Source: JAHECW01 sp964641415 (GTDB taxonomy: Bacteria; Acidobacteriota; Thermoanaerobaculia; Thermoanaerobaculales; Sulfomarinibacteraceae). Taken from it: DNA of 21,501 bases. Shown here piece after piece: positions 1 through 6,499 of this stretch. Made by a program: the position numbers and the translations under genes. The stretch is taken from assembly GCA_964641415.1 (NCBI GenBank), contig CAZXMW010000056.1, positions 1 through 21,501 of the forward strand, given 5' to 3'. The number at the start of each line of letters is the position of its first letter. The first letter of the stretch is position 1. Under the pieces are notes generated by a model that saw nothing but the letters and a program-made list of their open reading frames with translations, ran no database searches and had not been told where the DNA came from.

Positions 1-95
1 ACAATGGTCAAGACGGCACGTCCGTCCCAACGCGCCCGTTCCGGCCCTGGAGGGCCGTGGTCGCTTCGGCGCGCCTGTCGCGGGGATCGAGGCGC

Positions 96-449
96 TCATG
101 GCCTGGGGTGGAGCAGGCGCCAGGTCATGGCGCGGACGTCGTCGAAGAGCTGCAGAACCGATGCGGCTGTGGACCGATCGACGGCCCCGGCGCCGGCGAG
201 GAGCCGGAGGTGGGTGTCGACCTCTTTGGCCGAGCCATAGGCGATGCGCCAGTAGTGGAGCTGATCACGGCCGGCTCTTCCGGAGCCCTCGGCGAGATTT
301 GCGGGCACGGACGATGCGGATCGGATGACCTGATCCGCCAACGGTCGGAGCGCTGTGGGAACCCGCATGACAAGCTCAATCGAGATGCCGGCGGCGCTGA
401 TGGCTTTGTCGAGGGCGTCGAATCTGTTCGGTTGCTGATTCTGGTGCAT
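96..449 (-). CDS. Four-helix-bundle protein, S23/23S rRNA intervening-sequence protein family
   Basis: A 117-residue all-helical protein of the S23/IVP family (TIGR02436-like). The family signature is visible around residues 38-62: a hydrophobic helix with VIRSASSVPANLAEGSGRAG, followed by a segment resembling the family's IA-GS-KE-x-x-T-x-LRLL helix at about residues 69-85. In spirochaetes such proteins are encoded inside 23S rRNA insertions, and a relative (Avd) serves diversity-generating retroelements; here the gene is not in an rRNA gene and I see no reverse transcriptase. The start at 449 is fixed by a strong GGAGGT five bases upstream. Longer in-frame extensions on this strand run through the inverted repeat and the hexamer array and are not credible protein. 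The ribosome binding site and ATG lie inside the outer arm of a long inverted repeat. The molecular function is unknown; nucleic-acid binding as an oligomeric bundle is the family expectation. Confidence 0.88.
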   Translation of the reverse strand: MHQNQQPNRFDALDKAISAAGISIELVMRVPTALRPLADQVIRSASSVPANLAEGSGRAGRDQLHYWRIAYGSAKEVDTHLRLLAGAGAVDRSTAASVLQLFDDVRAMTWRLLHPRP

Positions 450-596
450 GGTGACCTCCGGGTTGTTCATGGCCCTCCCCAAGCCCCTGCGGTGGGTCGT
501 GTCAAGGGTCGCCCTGCGAGGGCGATTCACCATGCCCTTGACACGACCCTGCGCAGGGGTTAGCTGTGCGTTGAAGAACAACCCGGAGTCACCATG
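447..596. repeat. Nested inverted repeat over the four-helix-bundle gene start
   Basis: Three nested stems are visible. The outer arms are 447-468 and 576-596, identical as reverse complements except for one extra base. The middle arms are 484-508 and 535-559, matching at 23 of 25 positions, with a perfect 15-bp core (494-508 with 535-549). The innermost hairpin is 511-523. On the minus strand the outer stem contains GGAGGT and the ATG of the four-helix-bundle gene. On the plus strand its mirror arm contains GGAG five bases before an ATG at 594. In RNA this could fold into one long hairpin hiding the ribosome binding site; in DNA it could be a cruciform or the footprint of a mobile palindromic element. 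Which one applies is inference. Confidence 0.85.
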
Positions 597-608
597 CCGG
601 ATCAGCGT

Positions 609-637
609 CCGGATTCCGCCGTGGCAGGCGGATCCGG
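609..637. repeat. Small inverted repeat between the long palindrome and the hexamer array
   Basis: The arms 609-620 and 627-637 pair over 11 bases with a single bulged T and a six-base loop. The second arm runs into the first GGAAAC unit of the hexamer array, so the structure marks the array's boundary. There is no following T-run, so it does not look like a standard terminator. Confidence 0.55.
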
Positions 638-845
638 AAACGGATGCGGCTACGGAAACGGCAACGGATACGGAAGCGGATACGGAAACGGAAACGGAAA
701 CGGAGACGGAGACGGATACGGAAACGGACACGGCTACGGAGACGGATACGGATACGGAAACGGACACGGCTACGGAGACGGATACGGATACGGAAACGGA
801 CACGGCTACGGACTCGGATACGGACACGGAAACGGACACGGACTC
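636..845 (+). repeat. Hexanucleotide tandem array, 35 units of GGNNAC
   Basis: From 636 to 845 the sequence keeps an unbroken six-base period with consensus GGNNAC (mostly GGAAAC, GGATAC, GGACAC, GGCTAC, GGAGAC). A higher-order 36-bp unit of six hexamers is repeated at 714-749, 750-785 and 786-821; the first two copies are identical and the third differs by two bases. All six frames are nearly free of stops, giving low-complexity strings such as GNGYGNG, TETETD, RKRIRK and SVSVSV. I regard these as by-products rather than proteins. GG doublets every six bases on the plus strand give potential for two-tetrad G-quadruplexes. The array ends 18 bases before the predicted -10 of the sensor kinase gene. 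Confidence 0.93.
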
Positions 846-863
846 CGACCCCGCTGCGGGAGA

Positions 864-869
864 TATACT
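864..869 (+). promoter_or_regulatory. Predicted -10 element (TATACT) for the sensor kinase operon
   Basis: TATACT is followed by six bases and then the GTG proposed as the kinase start, so the transcript would begin at or next to the start codon. No good -35 is visible at the expected distance (GACTCC). The same spacing between a -10-like hexamer and the start codon recurs at several other genes here. Confidence 0.5.
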
Positions 870-875
870 CCTGGG

Positions 876-2279
876 GTGTCGAAACCGGGCTCCGTCACCA
901 TCCGTCATCTGCTGATCGCAGCCTTGGTGGTGGCGGTGGTCAACGCCCAGCTGACTTGGTGGATTGTCTTCGTCATCGGCCAGAGCCGGACCGTGCTCGA
1001 TCTCGAGCGTGACCGGCTGATGGAGCGTTGCCGCCGCGAGGCGCGGCACATCGAGGCCGCCGTGGCGCGCGCGGAGATCGCGGTCGAGTTTCTCGGGACG
1101 CCCCTCGAGTGGAGCGCGTCCGGTGCTCGGCGTCCGGTTTTCGGGCCCGGAGGTGAGCCGGGATCGACTCTTCCTCCGCCGTTCGTACGGTGGGCGGTCG
1201 CCGGGGGTCTCGAGGGCCGACCGGGCTGGCACGGCGAGCCGGAATCCGAGCTTCGCTACGAGTTCGAGTGCCCCCGCGATCAGGGTCTCTGCGGCCTGAT
1301 TGCCGCCCCCGAGTGGGCGCGGCGCCTGCTCGACGTCGGCGACGGGATCGAGCTGGGCGCCGCGGGCGAGACCGGCGACGATGTGCGGCCCTCGGTGGCG
1401 TTGACGGGGCCTCTTGCCGGGCTGTCGCTCCGGCCCCCGGCCGAGGCGTGGGACGAGGTGCTCGAAACCTACCGCCGCCGGATCGTCATGATGGCCTCGG
1501 AGGGGACGTTCTTCGCGATTCTGCTGGTCGTACTGGTCGGGCTGCTGTGGCGGACGCTGCGCCGGGAGATCGAGCTCGAACGTCGCCACCGCAACTTCCT
1601 GTCGGCCATCACCCACGAGCTGAAGTCACCCCTGGCCGCCATCCGTCTGTCGTTGGAAACGGTGTCAGCGGGCCGCGCCGACGAATCCACGTCCCGTCGG
1701 TTCATCGGCAATGCGCTGACTGACACCGACCGCCTGGAGCGCCTCGTGACCAAGGTGCTCCAGGCGACCCGATATGATTCAGGAAGCGAGGTCGTCCGGC
1801 TCCGCGAGGTCGACCTCACCGAGGTCATCGGTCGGGCTCTGGTCGATTTCGAGTCCCGGGCGTCGGCCGCCGGCGCCGTCGTGGTCTCGAATCTCGAGGG
1901 CGGGATCCGTGCGGCAGCTGTCGATCCCGAGGCCCTCGTCATTGCGGTGTCGAACCTGTTGGAGAATGCCCTCACCTACGGCGGGAGGCCGGCCCGAGTG
2001 CGGGTCGACCTGAGGTCGGAGTCGAACCGGGCGGTGATCGACGTCACGGACAATGGGGCGGGAATCGATGCCGCCGAGCTGCCCTTCGTGTTCGACCGGT
2101 TCTACCGCGTCGGGGACGAGATGACCCGGACCGGTCAGGGCACCGGTCTCGGGCTGTATCTGGTACAAAGGATCGTGCACGCCCACCAGGGCACGGTCTT
2201 GGTCGCTGCCTCGGGTGCGGACGGCACGACCTTCCGCGTGACCCTGCCGGGGGTCGAGGTGGGGGAGGGCCGAGAGTGA
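876..2279 (+). CDS. Membrane sensor histidine kinase
   Basis: This is a 467-residue two-component sensor kinase. Residues 10-35 form a first membrane segment. An extracytoplasmic sensing region follows (about 36-208), then a second membrane segment at about 209-225. The HisKA dimerisation helix carries HELKSP with phosphorylated His at about 247. The ATPase domain shows the N box (NLLENAL, about 360-366), G1 box (DNGAG, Asp about 392), the F box (FDRFYR) and the G2 box (GTGLGL). The GTG at 876 is chosen because it follows the hexamer array and sits six bases after TATACT. The frame is open back to an ATG at 594 through the array, giving a 561-residue alternative that an automatic caller would probably prefer. 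The stop overlaps the regulator gene by four bases. The sensing region has no recognised ligand motif, so the signal is unknown. Confidence 0.9.
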   Translation: MSKPGSVTIRHLLIAALVVAVVNAQLTWWIVFVIGQSRTVLDLERDRLMERCRREARHIEAAVARAEIAVEFLGTPLEWSASGARRPVFGPGGEPGSTLPPPFVRWAVAGGLEGRPGWHGEPESELRYEFECPRDQGLCGLIAAPEWARRLLDVGDGIELGAAGETGDDVRPSVALTGPLAGLSLRPPAEAWDEVLETYRRRIVMMASEGTFFAILLVVLVGLLWRTLRREIELERRHRNFLSAITHELKSPLAAIRLSLETVSAGRADESTSRRFIGNALTDTDRLERLVTKVLQATRYDSGSEVVRLREVDLTEVIGRALVDFESRASAAGAVVVSNLEGGIRAAAVDPEALVIAVSNLLENALTYGGRPARVRVDLRSESNRAVIDVTDNGAGIDAAELPFVFDRFYRVGDEMTRTGQGTGLGLYLVQRIVHAHQGTVLVAASGADGTTFRVTLPGVEVGEGRE

Positions 2280-2968
2280 AGAAGCACATTCTCATCGTCG
2301 ACGACGAGGCGCATCTGGCCGAGGCGCTGGCGCACAACCTTCAGTTCGAGGGCTACTCGACCACGGTGGCCCACGACGGCGAGGAGGGCCTCCGGCTGGC
2401 CCAGACCATGCATCCGGATCTCATCATCCTCGACATCATGATGCCCAAGCTCGACGGGCTCGAGGTCTGTCGCAGGCTCCGAGCCGGCGGCGACCGGACC
2501 ACCGTCCTGTTCCTGACAGCCAGGTCGTCGGACGCCGATCGCCTGCTCGGTCTCAAGGTGGGCGCCGACGACTATCTCGCCAAACCGTTCCTGCTCGAGG
2601 AGTTGATTCTGAGGATCAAGGGGATCTTCCGGCGACAGGACTGGTACGGCATGCCGCCCGATGAGCAGGACACCTTCACGTTCGGCGACAACTGGGTCAA
2701 CTTCCGCACCTATGAGGCGGGAAGCTCCGAGCGAACGGTCGAGCTCACCGAGAAGGAGTGCATGCTGATGAAGCTCCTCGTCGAACGGCGCAACCAGGTC
2801 GTGTCGCGCGAGGAGATTCTCGAACGGGTGTGGGGCTACCGGTTTTCGACCTCGTCGCGGACCATCGACAACTTCATCGTTCGCCTCCGCCGCTACTTCG
2901 AGGACGATCCGAAGAATCCGCGCTACATCCACTCGGTGCGGGGCGTCGGCTACCGGTACACGCCCTGA
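2276..2968 (+). CDS. OmpR/PhoB-family response regulator
   Basis: This 230-residue regulator is the cognate partner of the preceding kinase. The receiver domain has the acidic pair D9/D10, phosphoacceptor Asp53 (LIILDIMMP), Thr81 and Lys103 (AKPF). The C-terminal half (about 130-229) is a winged helix-turn-helix ending in RYIHSVRGVGYRYTP, typical of the OmpR class. The GTG start at 2276 overlaps the kinase stop as GTGA, and a purine-rich GGGGGAGGG lies just upstream, so translational coupling is likely. It should phosphorylate from the kinase and bind direct repeats in target promoters. I could not identify such an operator here with confidence. Confidence 0.95.
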   Translation: MKKHILIVDDEAHLAEALAHNLQFEGYSTTVAHDGEEGLRLAQTMHPDLIILDIMMPKLDGLEVCRRLRAGGDRTTVLFLTARSSDADRLLGLKVGADDYLAKPFLLEELILRIKGIFRRQDWYGMPPDEQDTFTFGDNWVNFRTYEAGSSERTVELTEKECMLMKLLVERRNQVVSREEILERVWGYRFSTSSRTIDNFIVRLRRYFEDDPKNPRYIHSVRGVGYRYTP

Positions 2969-4338
2969 TGGTCGCCCGGCACCAGGTCATTTTCGGCGTG
3001 GTGCTTCTCGGCAACGCCGTCGTGTTCGCCGGCGTCGACCCTCCGACCAGGCTGGCGACCGCCGTGCTGGTGCTGGTGCTCGTCCTCGACCTGCGCCGAT
3101 CGCCGCCGGTTCCGGGTGCCGACCGGATCGCCGGCGCGACCGTGGCGGCCCTCGTCGTCGTTCAGCTGGCGCCGCTGCCGCGGGCGCTGCGGGCGGCGCT
3201 GCAACCAGGGTTCTCGGAGGTCATGGCGGCCGGCTGGGCGCCGCTGTCCATGGCGCCGTGGGCGACGCTCGAGGCTGCCGCGGCCGGCGCCGTGGCGGTC
3301 GGTCTCGCCCTGACGGCGGCCCGGATGGCGTCGACCCGCAGCGGTCTGCCGTTGCTGCTGATCCTGATCGCGACGACCGGAGTCGTGCTCGCGATCCTCG
3401 GTCTGGCGAGCGAGGCCGGCGCTCCGGGCAGGGTCATGTTGATTCGCGACAACACGGGCGGCGGTGGCCCGTACGGTCCGTACGTCAACGAGAACCACTT
3501 CGCCCAGGGCATCGAGCTGACCCTGCCGGCGGCGCTCGTGCTGCTGGCGGTCAACGTGCGTCACCTCAGAGGTCAGGGCGGTCGGCGCCAGCTCGCCGCG
3601 GTCGTGGTGCTGGCTTCGGCGGTGGCGGCGGCGGTGATCAGCGCGGCGCTCTTGCGTTCGGGCTCTCGGGGCGGCGCCCTGTTTCTCATTGCGTCTCTGA
3701 TCATCACGGCGCCCCTGTGGCTTCGGCCGCGGCGCTTCCGGCGAGCACTGTGGCCCGCCGCGGCGGTGGCGCTGATCCTGATTGCGGTCGTTGGCGGGCT
3801 GACCTGGAACCGGCTTCCCGAGATCGAGGAGGGATTCCGGAACCTATTCGTCATCGACGGCGTCGACGGCAACACGAGGTCGGACCTGTGGGCCGGGACA
3901 CTGCGCTCCTGGCAGCGCTCGCCGATCGTCGGGTCCGGTCTGGGAAGCTACCGATATGTGATCGGCATGGACAAGCCGGCGACCGGGCGGTCGATGCTCG
4001 AGCAGGCGCACAACGACTGGTTGGAGTGGCTGTCGACCACCGGTGTCGTGGGCGCTGCGGCGCTCGGGTTCTTCGTGATTGCGGCAGCGCTGGTCGTCGC
4101 GCCGGGGCGGGTCCGACGGCGCCGTTTCGAGTTTCGCTACGCACTCGCCGGTGCGGCGCTGGCGCTGACCGCCACGGCGATCCACGAGGCGATCGGCTTC
4201 GGTCTCCAGACGCCGCTCAACCGCTACCTGCTCGCGGCGTGGGTCGGGTTGCTCTGGGGGCTGTCGGTCCGCACCGGCCGCGACGCCGATTCCGGCGGAC
4301 GAGGAGCGCGGGAGGGCCGCGACGGAGTCGAGCCGTGA
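2968..4338 (+). CDS. O-antigen ligase / polysaccharide polymerase-like membrane protein
   Basis: This 456-residue polytopic protein has roughly ten or more hydrophobic segments. It carries the Wzy_C/WaaL landmark: a periplasmic loop with NTRSDLW, then GSGLGSYR and AHNDWLEWLSTTG (His about 348). That layout is typical of O-antigen ligases and Wzy-type polymerases that join undecaprenyl-linked glycans. ATG 2968 is used because it overlaps the regulator's stop by one base (TGATG). An upstream in-frame extension would lie entirely inside the regulator gene. Placement in a two-component operon suggests envelope glycan assembly is what the pair controls. Ligase and polymerase cannot be told apart from sequence alone. 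Confidence 0.85.
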   Translation: MVARHQVIFGVVLLGNAVVFAGVDPPTRLATAVLVLVLVLDLRRSPPVPGADRIAGATVAALVVVQLAPLPRALRAALQPGFSEVMAAGWAPLSMAPWATLEAAAAGAVAVGLALTAARMASTRSGLPLLLILIATTGVVLAILGLASEAGAPGRVMLIRDNTGGGGPYGPYVNENHFAQGIELTLPAALVLLAVNVRHLRGQGGRRQLAAVVVLASAVAAAVISAALLRSGSRGGALFLIASLIITAPLWLRPRRFRRALWPAAAVALILIAVVGGLTWNRLPEIEEGFRNLFVIDGVDGNTRSDLWAGTLRSWQRSPIVGSGLGSYRYVIGMDKPATGRSMLEQAHNDWLEWLSTTGVVGAAALGFFVIAAALVVAPGRVRRRRFEFRYALAGAALALTATAIHEAIGFGLQTPLNRYLLAAWVGLLWGLSVRTGRDADSGGRGAREGRDGVEP

Positions 4339-4817
4339 GCCGCCCCGAGCCTCTGCCGGGAGAGATCGACCGTCACCTGCGGCTCATGCGCCTGACGACC
4401 TCGGTCTTTCTCATGACGATCCCGGCGGCTGCCGCAACGGTGTTGCTGGCGGCCCATCGCGAGTCGTCGGCCTCGCCGTTCGCCGTCAGCATCGTGGCGG
4501 CGGCAGCGGCCCTCTGGGTCGGCTTCACCGCCAACCGCGACGCCCGGGTCCGCATCGACCGGATCAAACGCGCGTACGCGGCGCGCGGCGACGCGGCACG
4601 ACTGCTTGCGGATCACCGCCTGGTCAACCTGGCCGTGCTGCTCAGGCTCGAGATCATGGTCGTCGCCGCCGTCGTCGCCGGGATCTGGGGATCGGTCGCC
4701 GCAGTGCCCTGGGGCCTGCTCGCCCTGGCGGCAGTCATGATGGCGCTGAGCTGGCCGACGTCGGACAAGAGCCACACCCTCCTCGCGCGGGCGCGCGAGC
4801 AGCGCGGCGACTCCTGA
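4335..4817 (+). CDS. Small polytopic membrane protein of unknown function
   Basis: This 160-residue protein has four predicted hydrophobic segments (about residues 20-40, 49-65, 96-120 and 122-140). A basic cytoplasmic-like linker (RDARVRIDRIKRAYAARGD) lies between segments two and three. I do not recognise a family. The GTG start overlaps the ligase stop by four bases (GTGA), so it is the fourth translationally coupled member of the operon and probably works at the membrane with the ligase. It ends with a conserved-looking WPTSDKSHTLLARAREQ tail. Confidence 0.72.
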   Translation: MSRPEPLPGEIDRHLRLMRLTTSVFLMTIPAAAATVLLAAHRESSASPFAVSIVAAAAALWVGFTANRDARVRIDRIKRAYAARGDAARLLADHRLVNLAVLLRLEIMVVAAVVAGIWGSVAAVPWGLLALAAVMMALSWPTSDKSHTLLARAREQRGDS

Positions 4818-4902
4818 ACGGCAACCGGAATGTAAAAGCCCGTCGCCGACATGCAACCTGGTGGGACGGCGCGCGTAGCTCGAGTGACCGGGGGCCGTGT
4901 GC

Positions 4903-4922
4903 CCTCCAATGGAGGTACGATG
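4903..4922 (+). promoter_or_regulatory. Ribosome binding site inside a tight hairpin before the TPR gene
   Basis: CCTCC at 4903-4907 can pair perfectly with GGAGG at 4911-4915 across a three-base loop, just before the ATG at 4920. The stem would mask the Shine-Dalgarno sequence. It may be fortuitous, but it also helps fix the start. Confidence 0.45.
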
Positions 4923-6311
4923 AGCACCAAGGGCTGGTTGGGTCTGGCCGCGATCGTTGTCGCTGCCGCGGCGATGGTCGTGATCGCGCTGCCCGGCGGA
5001 GCGGAGTGGACCACAGATTCGCCAGAGGCTCGGGCCGAGCTCGAAGCGGCCATCGAGGCTCAGATGAAGCTGTACCACGGCGAGGTCCAGGCCCACCTCG
5101 AAAAGGCCCTCGAGCTGGATCCGGACTTCGTCATCGTGAAGCTGTACCTGGCGGACCAGATCCGCGAGAATGACAGCGAACGCGTCCTCGAGCTCTGGAA
5201 CGACGTCCTGGCGGCCGATCTGTCCCGGCTGAGCCCGCGCGAGCGGCTCCTGATCGAACGCGCGCGAGCGATCCAGGAGCGGCGGTTCGAGGACGCCGAA
5301 CGGATGGTTGACGCGTATCTCACAGACCATCCGAACGACCCGTTCGTGCTCCACCGCAAAGCGCTCACGCTGTGGATCACCGGCGAATTCGACGAGGCCG
5401 AGCGGCTCAACCGCCGGCTCATCGAGATCGCGCCGAACTGGGTTGTCGCGTACAACCAGCTCGGCTACATCTCGATGTCGCGCGGTCGCTTCGTCGAGGC
5501 CGAGGAGTACTTCAAGAGCTACCGTTTCGTGGCGCCCGACCAGGCCAACCCCCACGACTCCCTCGGCGAGCTCTACCTGCTGCTCGGCCGGTACGACGAG
5601 GCCGAATCCTCGCTGCTCCGGTCGATCGAAACAAAGCCCGACTTCTGGGCTGCCTATGACCACCTGGCGCTGGTCCGGATGATGCGGTCAGACTTCGCCG
5701 GCGCTGCCGACGCGCTCGCCGCGGCCGAGGCCCGGGGCGACATGCCGGAGTACTGGCGACGCGGGGTCGATTGCTGGCTGCGCTACGCCGAGCTGGTCGC
5801 CGCCGGACGGTACCGCGACATCCTGGAACTCTTCGAGCGCGAGGACGAGGACGAGTCGTGCCTGAAGGGACACTCGGGCGGCTACGTCACCGTGACCATC
5901 CACCGTGCCGCATGCTTGACCGCCGAGTGGGAGGTCGCGCAGACGTTCGAAGAAGAGATGATCGCGCCCATCGAGGCCGTCGAGAAGGGCACGATTCGGA
6001 TGGACCAGACCGATGTCGAAGGTCTTCTCGCTCATATGCGGGGAGTTCGGCTCGCGGTCGAGGGCGACAACGACGGCGCCCTGGAAGCGTTCCGGACCGC
6101 GGACGACCACATGTCCTACATGCAGGTCGGAATCGGGCTGTTCAAGCTCTACAACCGTCTGTTCACGGTCGAGACCCTGTTCGCCTCCGGCCGGGACGCC
6201 AAGGCCCACCAGTTGTTGTCCGAGGTCCGGTCGGTCAACCCGGTGCTGGTCGACGAGTTCGAAGCGCGCGGGCTGCACTTTCTCGGCCTCGACCGCCGCA
6301 GCGACTCGTAA
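4920..6311 (+). CDS. Membrane-anchored tetratricopeptide-repeat protein
   Basis: This 463-residue protein has one N-terminal hydrophobic segment (about residues 6-25), which makes it membrane-anchored or secreted. Several TPR units follow: AHLEKALELDPDF, GEFDEAERLNRRLIEIAP, GRFVEAEEYFKSYRFVAP and GRYDEAESSLLRSIETKP between about residues 55 and 250. The C-terminal half is helical but more diverged, with a few cysteines. TPR proteins are scaffolds, and nothing here gives a partner or enzymatic role. The start at 4920 has GGAGGT three bases upstream; an in-frame ATG at 4851 has no such site. The gene is downstream of the kinase operon after a 102-base gap and may have its own promoter. It faces the S9 peptidase gene convergently. 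Confidence 0.85.
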   Translation: MSTKGWLGLAAIVVAAAAMVVIALPGGAEWTTDSPEARAELEAAIEAQMKLYHGEVQAHLEKALELDPDFVIVKLYLADQIRENDSERVLELWNDVLAADLSRLSPRERLLIERARAIQERRFEDAERMVDAYLTDHPNDPFVLHRKALTLWITGEFDEAERLNRRLIEIAPNWVVAYNQLGYISMSRGRFVEAEEYFKSYRFVAPDQANPHDSLGELYLLLGRYDEAESSLLRSIETKPDFWAAYDHLALVRMMRSDFAGAADALAAAEARGDMPEYWRRGVDCWLRYAELVAAGRYRDILELFEREDEDESCLKGHSGGYVTVTIHRAACLTAEWEVAQTFEEEMIAPIEAVEKGTIRMDQTDVEGLLAHMRGVRLAVEGDNDGALEAFRTADDHMSYMQVGIGLFKLYNRLFTVETLFASGRDAKAHQLLSEVRSVNPVLVDEFEARGLHFLGLDRRSDS

Positions 6312-6499
6312 TGGGGTCTCGCGAGCGCGTGAGTCGGCGTGCGGAGCCTCCATCGCCCTCGAAATCACCCAAAGCCTGTCGATTCCGGCAATCCATGCCC
6401 TGTTTCTGAGCATTCGCGAGGCGAACCCCAACAGGAGATCACGCCGAATCGACCCTCGGCAACAAGCCCGCCGGGAACCCCACTGCTTTCCTCGAGGGT
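6312..6499. other. Intergenic gap between convergent TPR and peptidase genes
   Basis: No gene is supported here. The only structure is an imperfect 14-bp inverted repeat, 6445-6458 with 6493-6506 (13 of 14 pairing), whose right arm overlaps the end of the peptidase gene. It could serve as a transcription barrier for both convergent genes, but the 34-base loop and lack of a T-run make it weak. Confidence 0.4.

Noticed and set aside
636..845. CRISPR array
   Set aside because: The repeats are six bases long and contiguous, with no unique spacers and no Cas genes nearby.
96..845. Diversity-generating retroelement suggested by the Avd-like fold
   Set aside because: No reverse transcriptase, template repeat or variable repeat pair is visible in the window.
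644..1012. Arg/Lys-rich open frame over the array
   Set aside because: The basic composition is a frame effect of the six-base repeat; it has no ribosome binding site and ends inside the kinase gene.
450..1616. Long minus-strand open frame continuing upstream of the four-helix-bundle start (506 residues in total)
   Set aside because: It runs antisense through the kinase gene, the hexamer array (SVSVSV strings) and the palindrome. Only the part after the GGAGGT/ATG at 449 resembles a protein family.
4224..5663. Long minus-strand frame opposite the TPR and membrane-protein genes
   Set aside because: It is antisense to two supported genes and shows no domain or start signal.
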